Assembly: GCA_002307185.1 (NCBI GenBank) | Contig: DBTT01000054.1 | Coordinates: forward strand, 155,687 to 219,686 | Reading direction: 5' to 3' | Length of the DNA stretch: 64,000 nt | Source of the DNA: Bacteroidales bacterium UBA1309 | GTDB lineage: Bacteria > Bacteroidota > Bacteroidia > Bacteroidales > Dysgonomonadaceae | Shown here: one piece after another, positions 18,098 to 27,132 of the stretch | How positions within the stretch are numbered: position 1 is the stretch's first letter | Layout: each line of letters begins with the position of its first letter | Made by a program: the position numbers and the translations under genes | Notes under the pieces: generated by a model | Databases searched by the model: none | What the model saw: the letters and a program-made list of their open reading frames with translations, nothing else | Told to the model about the DNA's origin: nothing

Positions 18098-19396
18098 TTA
18101 GAATTTGAATTGAAGACGAGCAGTGAACACGTTGTCTTTCAGGTCGCCTGTGTAAGCGGAAAGATTAGCCGTTTTTTCATTCTTCACTATCTCGTAGAAA
18201 AGTTGCACGCGTACAGCGGGGTTCACTCTCCACAAGGTGCCGAAGCCAAGCGTGTTGTAAGCGATTTCAGCCTTTGTGGTGGAATTCAAACCGATTTCGT
18301 CTTTCTTGATCTTGGTGTTGGGGTCATACACATCGTATTTGGCAACCACGGAGAATGGAGATTTTCCCAAATCCTGCACCAAGATGGCATACCAGCCAGA
18401 CGTTTTGCGGATGTATGTGTCGTCGGTGGTCACAGCCGACCTGTTGGGACTGGAAGTGCTGCTCGCTGTTCCGGGTTGCGTACCCCAGATGTATTCCGCA
18501 CGGACTTGGGTGAACCCTATGGTTGACTCCATACTGAACTGTCCATCCAATCCGAAATATTCGCGTTTGGCATATTTCCCGACATTAGTACTGCTTGCAT
18601 CTGTCACCCAAGCTCCGCTCGAGAAAGTGTTCACATTGCTAGAACCTTGATACACACCGCCGTTGTAGTACGAAGCACCCAATCCCCATTTTGCAATGTT
18701 GCCGATTGGTTTTGCGGCGCCAATGTGGCCAATGAAGTCTTTTCTATTGTCTGTTTCGGGATTGATCGCATTTCCAGCGAAGAAGCCAGCATCCACCTTG
18801 ATGAAATTGAGCGGGGAGCTAACCGGAGCTTGAAGAGTAACTTTAGCTCCCAAATCACATTCTTCAGGGAAGAGAGTTTGAACAATTTTTGAACGCTCGG
18901 GAGATTCAAGCAGCGACGAAGAGTAAGAAATCTCGTTGCCAAAAGGGCGGTCGAACACCCCGGCTTGGATTGAACTGCGCAATGTCCATGGGTCTTTCAC
19001 GTTAAGGTATGCTTCTTTCAATTGGACAACGGCTTGGCTCACACCCGAAGCATTTGATTTGTCCACAATGTTCAATTGGATAGTTCCCGTAGCGATGCTA
19101 CCGTCATCGTAAACCAATTTCAAGCGACCACGTCTGATACCGATTCGGTTAAACGGATGAGTAGAATTTGTATTTCCAGTCCCAACCTTGAGGGAAGCTG
19201 ACTGCTCTCCCCATTGGAATTGAGGCTGAAGATAGCCGGAGAATTTGAATGCGCTCAGCTTCGACAGCAACTGATCGTGCACCGAAACGGTTTGTTCCAC
19301 TTTCTCCAACGGAGTTGGCTCCTCGTCCTGAATTTGAGCTTTGGCTGAAAAGATCGCTACAGCAAAAGCAAATACTAAAATAATCTGTTTTTTCAT
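18098..19396 (-). CDS. Phosphate-selective porin (OprO/OprP family)
   Basis: A 432-residue outer-membrane beta-barrel. The signal peptide MKKQIILVFAFAVAIFSAKA is followed by alternating amphipathic strands and a C-terminal aromatic strand ending ARLQFKF, the usual barrel-insertion signal. FSGYLQPQFQWGEQ and NRIGIRRGRLKLVY are typical of the O/P porin family. As first gene of the pst-phoU cluster it probably admits phosphate through the outer membrane. A CACCTTTG element about 31-38 bases upstream is a weak -7 candidate. Confidence 0.9.
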   Translation of the reverse strand: MKKQIILVFAFAVAIFSAKAQIQDEEPTPLEKVEQTVSVHDQLLSKLSAFKFSGYLQPQFQWGEQSASLKVGTGNTNSTHPFNRIGIRRGRLKLVYDDGSIATGTIQLNIVDKSNASGVSQAVVQLKEAYLNVKDPWTLRSSIQAGVFDRPFGNEISYSSSLLESPERSKIVQTLFPEECDLGAKVTLQAPVSSPLNFIKVDAGFFAGNAINPETDNRKDFIGHIGAAKPIGNIAKWGLGASYYNGGVYQGSSNVNTFSSGAWVTDASSTNVGKYAKREYFGLDGQFSMESTIGFTQVRAEYIWGTQPGTASSTSSPNRSAVTTDDTYIRKTSGWYAILVQDLGKSPFSVVAKYDVYDPNTKIKKDEIGLNSTTKAEIAYNTLGFGTLWRVNPAVRVQLFYEIVKNEKTANLSAYTGDLKDNVFTARLQFKF

Positions 19397-19761
19397 AATA
19401 ATAATTGACGGATATAAATTTTATTTCGATGCCAAAGGTGAGGGATTATTGTTTCAAAAATATTACGATGCGAGTAAGAAATTATTTCAATAAAGATATG
19501 TGATCAGCACTGTTTGGGTTTCAAATAGTTTATCGCTCCAAAACCAAGGCAGAGACTATTACAACCGATTATGCACGAAAATATTAAAAATAATTAACTG
19601 ATCGACAATAGCCAGCAACGACTGATTTTCATGAGTGTAACTTCTGATTTGTCAATCATCCGGTACCCATCCATACAACCCGTACACCACGAAATTGCCT
19701 CTATTTGTGAGGTGAAGGAGTAAAGAAATGAACTGGTTAAGCTGCACCAGATAACCCGTAT

Positions 19762-19798
19762 AATCTTATGCCGACGACAGCTTGCCCGGCATAAGATT
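19762..19798. repeat. 12-bp perfect inverted repeat
   Basis: AATCTTATGCCG (19762-19773) and its exact reverse complement (19787-19798) flank a 13-base loop. No T-run follows on either strand, so it is not an obvious terminator. Role unknown. Confidence 0.6.
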
Positions 19799-19894
19799 CG
19801 TGCACTCGGAAAGCAAGAGCCAACCGTTTCGAGATTGCCCACAGTGTGTCGGGCTGACAGCCTCGTGTTGGGATCACTGACACGGACATATTAG

Positions 19895-20030
19895 ACACAC
19901 CCGCACGCCCACGTTGGACACACCCGCACGTCCACGTTGGACACACCCGCACGCTCACGTTGGGCACACCCGCACGGGAATGCTGGGCATCTCGGTATTC
20001 CCATACTGAACACACCCGCACGGACGGGAT
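19895..20030. repeat. 23-bp tandem repeat array
   Basis: Three near-identical units (19895-19917, 19918-19940, 19941-19963), one diverged unit (19964-19986), one strongly degenerate unit and a partial unit. The unit core is ACACACCCGCACG followed by a variable NNCACGTTGG. Units abut with no spacers, so this is not a CRISPR array. As 23 is not a multiple of three it is unlikely to encode a repeat protein. Confidence 0.85.
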
Positions 20031-20292
20031 GGCCTTTAAGGTAGTTCCATGCGTTTGGCTTAGGTCGCTTTTTATAAAGTTGAGTACTTGGTTGAATTGC
20101 GTTGTATTCAGTCCTTACCTATCTTTAATGCAGTGAATGCAGGCGCAGATACGATAACCATTCATCTAGAACCAGCCGGATTTCGGATATTATAATGGCA
20201 GGCGGAATCGGGTTTCACCACAATTTCGAATAAAAATATCTGATTTAGCTTACTTTTGATTGAAATAAGTTATACTTTTGACTTATCAAAAA

Positions 20293-20364
20293 GGCGGTAT
20301 CGTCTAGTGGTCAGGACGCAGCCCTCTCACGGCTGAAACTCGGGTTCGATTCCCGATTCCGCTA
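20293..20364 (+). tRNA. tRNA-Glu (anticodon CTC)
   Basis: A cloverleaf is readable. Anticodon stem CAGCC/GGCTG carries loop CTCTCAC with anticodon CTC, D arm GTCTAGTGGTCAGGAC, T arm TCGGG/CCCGA with loop TTCGATT. The acceptor GGCGGTA pairs with TTCCGCT except for one T-T mismatch at position 6/67. CCA is not encoded (CTA follows the discriminator A). Confidence 0.88.
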
Positions 20365-20380
20365 CTACTGAAAGTCTGGG

Positions 20381-21433
20381 TTATCCCGAAATATACTTCC
20401 CGTAAGGCAGTTTATTCACGATAAACACAATAAGCAGCGAGATTGCCAAGCAAATAATCACGGTGAGCGGAATGCCAACAATGGGATCCACAAAGTTCCA
20501 ACTGATACCAAAGTCCTGAAGCTTGAAAAACACCAAGACATGCACCAGAAACACTCCGTAGCTGTATTTGCTGATAAAGTCACGAACCTTCACCAAAGGC
20601 CGGAAAGCGGTGTCCTTGTCCTTAAGAAACAGGAATATCCCGGATGAATACAACAAAATATTGGGAGAAAGGCATTCGTAGAAAGTGTTTTCGTATTTAC
20701 CAGTATAATAATGAATCAGGTATGTTCCCAGTATGGTCGAAGCCGCTCCTATCCCAATCAAGGCCAACGAGATCAGATTTTGCTGCCGTTTGCTTTTAAA
20801 CTTTCTTTGGCTGAGAAAATACCCGAGAACCAAATACCCGAGAAAACCACTAAAGTAACTTAGCTCGATGTCAGGCTTAAATGTTTCAAGTATGGGCTGT
20901 CCCCAGATGATTGTCAAGGCCCAAATCCCCAAAAAATAGAGGTGTTCCTTGGGAGGACTGTTGCGTACCCATTTCCCAATAATCGGCACAAACAGATACA
21001 CTCCAAAAATCATGTAGATATACCAAAAATGGAGCGAACTTCCGTCCCTCAATTGCAAAAATAGCTCCCAGGCATATCCCGCGAAAGATAAACGGGTGCC
21101 ATCTTCGTAGCTATTCCAAAAATATTTCAACATGTAAATGCTGCTCCAAAAAAGAAAAGGGACAAGGAGGCGCATGATCCGTTTCTTCCAAAAAACACGT
21201 ACACCGTCTTCTTTGAAAAGCAACAAAGCTCCCGACAACATGACAAAAACAGGCACGCTAAAGCGAGAAAGGCTATCAAAGATGTTGCCTACCCAAAAGC
21301 TATAACTTGAAATTGTACCTGATTCCGGCTGATAACAAGAAGATACATGAATACATATTACGCCGATGGTTGCGATAACACGCAGGTTGTCGTACCAAAA
21401 AGTTTTCACAGGATGAGCCATTGATCCATTCAT
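20381..21433 (-). CDS. Acyltransferase 3 family membrane protein
   Basis: A 350-residue integral membrane protein with about ten hydrophobic helices. It begins with the family signature WYDNLRVIATIGVICIHVSS, in which the conserved His near residue 24 is the putative catalytic base. Acyltransferase-3 proteins add acetyl or succinyl groups to surface glycans, lipids or antibiotics. No sugar-biosynthesis genes are adjacent, so the acceptor is unknown. The ATG at 21433 or the one four codons on are both possible. It ends 16 bases from tRNA-Glu(CTC), convergently. Confidence 0.88.
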   Translation of the reverse strand: MNGSMAHPVKTFWYDNLRVIATIGVICIHVSSCYQPESGTISSYSFWVGNIFDSLSRFSVPVFVMLSGALLLFKEDGVRVFWKKRIMRLLVPFLFWSSIYMLKYFWNSYEDGTRLSFAGYAWELFLQLRDGSSLHFWYIYMIFGVYLFVPIIGKWVRNSPPKEHLYFLGIWALTIIWGQPILETFKPDIELSYFSGFLGYLVLGYFLSQRKFKSKRQQNLISLALIGIGAASTILGTYLIHYYTGKYENTFYECLSPNILLYSSGIFLFLKDKDTAFRPLVKVRDFISKYSYGVFLVHVLVFFKLQDFGISWNFVDPIVGIPLTVIICLAISLLIVFIVNKLPYGKYISG

Positions 21434-21509
21434 TGATTTATACCGTAGAAATAAGGGTGCAAAAATATAAAATATAAGTAATTCGCATCACGCATTGCCG
21501 GAAAATAAA

Positions 21510-21542
21510 AAGCCGTTAGCCTTTTCCGAGGGCTAGCGGCTT
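21510..21542 (-). terminator. Terminator after TraB/GumN gene
   Basis: A 12-bp stem (21510-21521 with 21531-21542, one G-T pair) lies 37 bases after the stop and is followed on the minus strand by TTTATTTTCC. Confidence 0.75.
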
Positions 21543-21578
21543 ATATCTTATATATTTCACTGTTTCTACAAGAGAAAC

Positions 21579-22454
21579 TTATTGCAACAAAAATGGTTCG
21601 AGCGTATAGCCTGATTTTTTCAACTGGCTCACCAAACCTGTCTCTCCCACAAGGTGAAGAAATCCCACGGCGATGAAAGAGGCTTGCTGCTTCATCAAGC
21701 CAGGAAGGAGTTTCATCCAATTGTTGTTTCGGTTGGTTATCAAAGCCAGCCTTTCTTCTGGATTCATGCTGTCGTCACCCTTTTCCAACTCCTCCGCTTT
21801 TCGAAAGTCTCCTTGCAAATAGGCTTCATTGAGCTTGTTCATCATGTCGGCATACTTGCCTTTTTCCTTCACTTGTTTGAGCAAGACCTCAGCTTGCCGT
21901 TCTATGGTGGAAGAATTGAACAACACATCGGCTTGGTATTCTGGAGTTTCCAAGCCAATGATTTTCTTCCCGTTTTGCCGGGCTTCATTCTGGAAAATAA
22001 TATCCACGGCTTCAGGTTGTTTGGAGGCACCTACCTGTTTCAAATAAGAATAAAGGATAAACACCGTATTCAATGCCATTGGTTTCATCACACCCAACTG
22101 ATCCAATCCTGTTCCCAGAAGTACCCTGAATTCCTTGTCTAGAAACGCATAGTCTTCCGGAGAATATAGCTCTTTGCACGTTTTGCCTGACAACAAAGAT
22201 GCCTGCATGAGCTTTGTTTGCGCAGCCGCCATATCGCCCATATCCATTTCACCGACAACTGCATCAGATTCCCTTGCAATTGCTAACGCCTTGTCAAAAC
22301 CTTTTATTTGTTCTTTGTCGATCAGGTGATGCGTGCCGAAAAGATAGCTTGGTTTTTGAAGGCCATTTCCTGTGATTTTCCACATCAATTGTGCATTCAA
22401 GCTCCAGGATAATGCGCAGAAAGCAACGACAAAGGTGAGTATTTTGGATCTCAT
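21579..22454 (-). CDS. TraB/GumN family protein
   Basis: A 291-residue exported protein. The start at 22454 gives the signal peptide MRSKILTFVVAFCALSWSLNA; an upstream in-frame ATG would add 26 residues before it. The family motif SYLFGTHHLI follows at about residues 35-44, and a second GxxH-like motif, VGFLHLVGETGL, is near the C-terminus. Both are shared with TIKI metalloproteases of the wider fold, so a metal-dependent peptidase role is plausible but unproven here. It lies 113 bases after the S9 peptidase gene on the same strand. Confidence 0.88.
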   Translation of the reverse strand: MRSKILTFVVAFCALSWSLNAQLMWKITGNGLQKPSYLFGTHHLIDKEQIKGFDKALAIARESDAVVGEMDMGDMAAAQTKLMQASLLSGKTCKELYSPEDYAFLDKEFRVLLGTGLDQLGVMKPMALNTVFILYSYLKQVGASKQPEAVDIIFQNEARQNGKKIIGLETPEYQADVLFNSSTIERQAEVLLKQVKEKGKYADMMNKLNEAYLQGDFRKAEELEKGDDSMNPEERLALITNRNNNWMKLLPGLMKQQASFIAVGFLHLVGETGLVSQLKKSGYTLEPFLLQ

Positions 22455-22567
22455 AAGATTATTTTTTATACGTATATAAATCAATGGATTGAGTTGGTTC
22501 AGTAACAGAAAAACATACCGGATACCCACCAAGATATTCGGTATGATTACAAAATCTGATATTCGCT

Positions 22568-24841
22568 TTATTTCAAATACTTAGCAAAAAAGCCAACCAT
22601 TGCACTGTAAAAGTCCATGCGGTTTTCTTCTCGGTAATATCCATGGCCCTCGTTGTATTTGACCATATACGGCACTTCAAACCCTTTGGCACGAAGCGCA
22701 GTGACAATTTGATCGCTTTCGTTGATATTCACCCGTGGGTCATTGGCACCTTGAACAACGAACAGAGGTTTCGTGATTTTATCTACTTGGAAAAAAGGAG
22801 AGACTTCTTTTGCAATCTTCGCCTCTTCCGGATTGTCCAGATTGTACCAGATTTCTCCAGCCATTTTCTTGTATGGTTTCCAATATTCAGGGAATGAGTT
22901 GAAGAATGTTCCGATGTTGGAAATGCCCACATAATCTACTCCACAGCTATACAAATCTGGCGTTTTCACCAATCCCATCAATGTGGCATATCCACCGTGG
23001 CTTCCTCCGTAGATGGCGATTTTATCTTTGTCCACCCAACCTTTTTCAATGACGTATTTCACGCCATCTTCCACATCATCCATCACCTTGCGGCCAATCT
23101 GTTTGAATCCTGCACGAAGAAAACTTTTGCCGTATCCGCCTGAAATCCGGAAATTCACTTGCAAAGTGGCGTATCCACGGCTTGCGAACAATTGTGTTTC
23201 GGGATTGAATCCCCAAGAGTCGCGGACTCCTTGTGGGCCACCGTGAGGATTTACAATCAAAGGCACTTTTTTGCCTTCGAGAGCAGCTTTGGGCAATGTG
23301 ATATAACCATGAATTGTTAGACCGTCACGACTTTTGAAAGAAATCGGACGCATTTCGGCCATATCTTCCTCTTTCAATTGAGGCATCAGGTCATAGAGAA
23401 GGGTTATTTTTTTCGTTTTGGCATTGTATTCGTAATAAGTGCCGTAGAGCTTATCGCTTTGGGTTACGATCAAGAAATTATTTTCATTGTCATCGAAATC
23501 CACCACATAGAATTCCTTTCCTTTGAATTCCTTTTCCAGCGTGGCAGTCAAATCCTTGTAGAAGTTGCTGACGGGGGTGATCACATATTTTTCTCCTTCG
23601 TAGCTATAATAATCGACTTCCCAATTTCTTTTACGGGAAATGGAGATACCGTTTACATCGAATTGAGGATTAGAGAAAATCTTTTTTATCTCCTTGTTTT
23701 GTTTCAAATCGTAAAGCACGATCTCGGTCTTGTCTCCGTTAAGGTTGGTAAGCACGAAAGCTTCGTCTTTGTTTGGGGAAGCATAGTTAAAGGAAATGAT
23801 GGAAAAGGTGTCATCCCAATTCGTTTTCTTCAGCAATTTGAATTCACCGGTCGCAAGGTCTTTGTAATAGAATTCGGCTTCAATGCCATTCACCAATTTG
23901 GAATAACCGCGGAGATTTCCATCCTTGTCGAAGTCATATCCTTGTATGGCATTGTTGGGATCCTTGTTTTCATACAGCTGTGCCAATTCTCCAGTAACAA
24001 CATTGAGTTTGTAAGGCTCAAAAATTTGTTTGTTGTTCTTATTCATCTGAATGATGATATAATCTTTCTGTTCTTTTAAGATTTTCACAATATCAGCCTT
24101 CACACCCTCAAAAGGGGTCAAGTCCTTTGTGTTGCTTCCGTCGAGGTTGGTGGCATAAATATGGAAATTCTCGTTTCCTCCTTTGTCCATCATGAAAAAC
24201 AAACGCTCGTCGTTTATCCATCCATATCCTTTGATTAATTCATCCTTTTCCTCAATCGCACGGGTCACTTTTCCTGTCGCAATTTCCTTCACATACACGT
24301 GATTTTTATTGTTGGCATCTTTTTCTTTGTAAGAAAGATACTTGCCGTTGGGAGATAGTTGAAAGGCCGATGCTTTGGGTTTGGCAAAATAGTCGGAAAC
24401 CTTGTATTTGAAATCGCCTTTGTCGTTCGCAACCAATTTGGCCAACTCCGCCGCCGACGACACCAAAGCTGTGTTTCCGGGCAACTTGTTTTCAAATCTC
24501 GCCAGAGTCAAAGGCAAATTCATCCCTCCTTGCTGAAAAGTTCCCTCTATGGAATTCCCTTTTAGTTCTCCGGAATAAGAAATGCCGGCCGTATTCACCT
24601 TCAACGAAATTTTGTTGTCGCCAAATTCCGTCTTGTCAACCGGGATTCCGCTTGCTCCCTGTGCCGGAACATCAAGCGTGGCAGAATAGTTGTTGTCACT
24701 ACCCGAAACATGAAAGATCAATTCGAGTTTCATTCCTTGAACGTCGAGCGTACCTTTCCAGTCGCCCGCAATGGATTGTGCCGTAGCTGTCATTGTCATA
24801 AAAATTAGCAATGCAACTAAGTTAAGAAATCTTGTTTTCAT
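22568..24841 (-). CDS. S9 family (prolyl oligopeptidase-type) serine peptidase
   Basis: A 757-residue secreted peptidase. The signal peptide MKTRFLNLVALLIFMTMTATA is followed by an accessory domain (about 25-120) starting GDWKGTLDVQGMKLELIF. A WD-like propeller (about 150-500) comes next, then an alpha/beta-hydrolase domain. The catalytic triad is readable: Ser614 in GGSHGGYA, Asp701 in GANDPR and His733 in NEGHGYY. It probably cleaves oligopeptides in the periplasm. The N-terminal domain is an addition to the core S9 architecture. Confidence 0.93.
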   Translation of the reverse strand: MKTRFLNLVALLIFMTMTATAQSIAGDWKGTLDVQGMKLELIFHVSGSDNNYSATLDVPAQGASGIPVDKTEFGDNKISLKVNTAGISYSGELKGNSIEGTFQQGGMNLPLTLARFENKLPGNTALVSSAAELAKLVANDKGDFKYKVSDYFAKPKASAFQLSPNGKYLSYKEKDANNKNHVYVKEIATGKVTRAIEEKDELIKGYGWINDERLFFMMDKGGNENFHIYATNLDGSNTKDLTPFEGVKADIVKILKEQKDYIIIQMNKNNKQIFEPYKLNVVTGELAQLYENKDPNNAIQGYDFDKDGNLRGYSKLVNGIEAEFYYKDLATGEFKLLKKTNWDDTFSIISFNYASPNKDEAFVLTNLNGDKTEIVLYDLKQNKEIKKIFSNPQFDVNGISISRKRNWEVDYYSYEGEKYVITPVSNFYKDLTATLEKEFKGKEFYVVDFDDNENNFLIVTQSDKLYGTYYEYNAKTKKITLLYDLMPQLKEEDMAEMRPISFKSRDGLTIHGYITLPKAALEGKKVPLIVNPHGGPQGVRDSWGFNPETQLFASRGYATLQVNFRISGGYGKSFLRAGFKQIGRKVMDDVEDGVKYVIEKGWVDKDKIAIYGGSHGGYATLMGLVKTPDLYSCGVDYVGISNIGTFFNSFPEYWKPYKKMAGEIWYNLDNPEEAKIAKEVSPFFQVDKITKPLFVVQGANDPRVNINESDQIVTALRAKGFEVPYMVKYNEGHGYYREENRMDFYSAMVGFFAKYLK

Positions 24842-24898
24842 TCTAATATATTATTGATTGATATTTGAGGCGGGCCGTTAAAGATTGCCAGCTCCGAT

Positions 24899-25113
24899 TT
24901 ATGAAGTCCCATCATCCACCCATTCCAAAATACCTCCCGGCTGGCACTGCAACTCCTTGCAGATTGCTTCCAGCGTGGAGAAGCGAATAGCTTTGGCTTT
25001 CCCTGTTTTTAGGATGAAAGATTGGCAAGGGAATTCCCACTCGCTCCGGAAGATCGTTCAAGGGGAACCTTTCGCTTGGCCATCATTACATCCAAATTTT
25101 CAACAATTGGCAT
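24899..25113 (-). pseudogene. Frameshifted HTH (Cro/C1-type, HTH_26) regulator
   Basis: The frame opens MPIVENLDVMMAKRKVPL, then the matching sequence jumps frames: NDLPERVGIPL, then ANLS, then ILKTGKAKAIRFSTLEAICK with ELQCQPGGILEWVDDGTS and a stop. Joined together these give a complete small HTH regulator of the kind normally about 70 residues long and usually encoded after a DUF2975 membrane protein. At least three single-base indels disrupt it. The upstream neighbour relic supports the assignment. Confidence 0.78.
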
Positions 25114-25123
25114 TCGATTTTCA

Positions 25124-25210
25124 TTAAACAGTTAAATCCTGCTCTTGTTTCAACCTCAATGCTTTTGACCGAACTTCGGCAACCCGCTTAATTGTGTATT
25201 TCACTGCGAG
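25124..25210 (-). pseudogene. C-terminal relic of DUF2975 membrane protein gene
   Basis: The minus strand reads AVKYTIKRVAEVRSKALRLK followed by QEQDLTV and a stop, 11 bases before the HTH relic. DUF2975 proteins typically end with an AE(V/I)F-like segment and (E/K)EQDLT(V/I), and their genes precede an HTH_26 regulator. The membrane-spanning part is missing. The match is short, so confidence is moderate. Confidence 0.5.
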
Positions 25211-25542
25211 CTTTTTTCGATTTAAGAGTGACGAAAAATCCTAATTTTTCATTCCCCAGAAATTATATTCATTCTGAATACCTGTTTTTATTTTGCAAAT
25301 ATATTGTATGTTTTCATTAAAACAATCAACATTTATCGTTTTTTTAATAAACGATCATCAAATAAATTAAAAAACAACCTGTATATCGACAATATTCTGA
25401 GAATGAGACGACCTCCAAATTGCAATAGCAAATAAGCAATACGAAAACTTTACATTAAAATAGAGCATCGGGCAAACAATGCCTATCCTTTTGCTGTTTA
25501 TCTTATCTGGATTGAATATAAATAATTCACTTTAGTAACATT

Positions 25543-26946
25543 ATGAGCTTTAACATACCCAAAACAAACAAAAAAAGAGTTGTTATTGTAGGAGGAGGCT
25601 TTGGAGGCCTTCAATTGGCTAACAAATTAAAAGACTCAGGATATCAGGTCGTATTGGTCGATAAAAACAATTATCACCAATTTCTTCCTTTGATCTATCA
25701 GGTTGCCTCCGCGGGCATGGAACCATCATCCATTGCTTTTCCGTTCCGCAATGTATATAAAAAGCGGAAAAAAGATTTCTTCTTCCGAATGGCCGAAGCA
25801 AGGGCGGTGGTGCCCGAATTGAATCTGCTGCAAACCTCTATTGGCAAGATAGAATACGACTACCTTGTGTTTGCCGCAGGAACAGTGTCTAATTTCTTTG
25901 GCAACAAGCATATCGAGGAGGTGGCTATGCCAATGAAAAATATCTCTGAAGCAATGGGGCTGCGCAATGCTCTTTTGGCTAACTTCGAACGGGCAGTCAC
26001 CTGCACTTCGGAAGAAGAAAAACGCGAACTGCTCAATATTGTGATTGTGGGAGGCGGAGCAACCGGGATTGAAATTGCCGGGGCACTTTCGGAAATGAAG
26101 CGCTATGTGCTGCCCAAAGATTATCCCGAACTGAAACCGGAAGAACTGCAAATCTATTTGGTGGAAGCAGCCGACAGGTTGTTGCAGGGAATGACCCCTA
26201 AGGCATCGCAGGATACTGCCAAATTTCTCGAGGAAATGGGCGTGAAAATGATTTTAGGGAAAAAAGTAGCAGACTACATCGACCGGAAAGTTATCTTTGA
26301 AAACGGAGATACTATTCCGACCCGTACATTCATTTGGACAAGTGGAGTGACGGCGGCACGGATTGGAAACATGAAACCCGAAACGATGGGTCGCGGTGGG
26401 CGAATCCAGGTGGACGGATTCAACCGGGTGAAAGGCTATGACAACATATTTTCAATTGGTGACCAATGCTTGCTAACGGATGACCCGGCTTATCCGAATG
26501 GACATCCTCAATTGGCACAAGTGGCTATCCAACAAGGGACGCTCCTTGCTTCGAATCTGAAAAGATTACAAAGCGGGGAAGTTTTCAAGCCCTTCCGTTA
26601 CAAAGATTTGGGAAGCATGGCGACCATTGGACGCAACCGCGCAGTAGTGGATTTGCCCAAGCTTCATTTCAGCGGGTGGTTTGCCTGGTTGATGTGGCTC
26701 GTGGTGCACTTGCGTTCCATCCTTGGCGTGCGAAACAAAATTTTTGTGCTGCTCAACTGGATATGGAACTACGTCACCTACGACTACACGATGCGCCTGA
26801 TCATCTACGCCCGCAAGGCCAAAGAGGTGCGTGAAAGGGAAGAACGAGAAGCGGTAACTCATCTTGGAGAGGACATCTTGTCGCCTTTACCGCAACAGCG
26901 GCAAACCAAGCAAGGGGAGCTGAACAGGCAAGCCAACCAACAATAG
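25543..26946 (+). CDS. ndh: NAD(P)/FAD-dependent oxidoreductase, type II NADH dehydrogenase
   Basis: A 467-residue two-dinucleotide-binding flavoprotein. FAD site VVIVGGGFGGLQLA (about 13-26), NADH site IVIVGGGATGIEIAGAL (about 166-182) and the second FAD motif FSIGDQCLL (near 306) are intact. The C-terminal part has an amphipathic/hydrophobic stretch (WFAWLMWLVVHLRSI) for membrane attachment. NDH-2 passes electrons from NADH to quinone without pumping protons. The tail beyond residue 430 is charged and low-complexity. It stands alone between pseudogenes and a convergent gene. Confidence 0.92.
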   Translation: MSFNIPKTNKKRVVIVGGGFGGLQLANKLKDSGYQVVLVDKNNYHQFLPLIYQVASAGMEPSSIAFPFRNVYKKRKKDFFFRMAEARAVVPELNLLQTSIGKIEYDYLVFAAGTVSNFFGNKHIEEVAMPMKNISEAMGLRNALLANFERAVTCTSEEEKRELLNIVIVGGGATGIEIAGALSEMKRYVLPKDYPELKPEELQIYLVEAADRLLQGMTPKASQDTAKFLEEMGVKMILGKKVADYIDRKVIFENGDTIPTRTFIWTSGVTAARIGNMKPETMGRGGRIQVDGFNRVKGYDNIFSIGDQCLLTDDPAYPNGHPQLAQVAIQQGTLLASNLKRLQSGEVFKPFRYKDLGSMATIGRNRAVVDLPKLHFSGWFAWLMWLVVHLRSILGVRNKIFVLLNWIWNYVTYDYTMRLIIYARKAKEVREREEREAVTHLGEDILSPLPQQRQTKQGELNRQANQQ

Positions 26947-27014
26947 GCCTCCAGTAATCCGGCTTAAAATTAGAAAAACATTCCCGATTTGAACTAATGC
27001 ATCAAATAATAAAA

Positions 27015-27044
27015 AAGCGGATATCCTCGCTTGGATATCCGCTT
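27015..27044 (-). terminator. Terminator downstream of the VTC/lipoprotein operon
   Basis: A 12-bp perfect stem (27015-27026 with 27033-27044) with a 6-base loop. On the minus strand it is followed by TTTTATTATTTG, so it serves the minus-strand operon that ends at 27133. It may also stop ndh read-through. Confidence 0.7.
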
Positions 27045-27132
27045 CCGCTCTAATAAAGCAGGTTACCGTCCTTCACCACCTCCTCCCCCACTTTGTGAGA
27101 TGATGCCGACTGGCGTAACCATAGAGCTTTTT

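Larger units (their letters stand above)
19397..20292. other. Non-coding region with palindrome and tandem array
   Basis: Nearly 900 bases between the porin gene and tRNA-Glu(CTC). No convincing gene is present; the short open frames have no recognisable domains and run through repeats. The stretch contains a 12-bp perfect inverted repeat (19762-19798) and the 23-bp tandem array at 19895-20030, locally much richer in G+C than its surroundings. Confidence 0.6.
24842..25542. other. Gene-free stretch with decayed regulator pair
   Basis: About 700 bases with no intact gene. The half nearer the S9 gene holds minus-strand relics of a HTH regulator (24899-25113) and of a DUF2975 protein (25124-25210). 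The rest, 25211-25542, is A+T-rich and probably carries the ndh promoter, although no clean -33/-7 pair was found. Confidence 0.6.

Noticed and set aside
19895..20030. Possible CRISPR array
   Set aside because: Units abut without spacers and no cas genes are present. The same holds for the 21-bp array.
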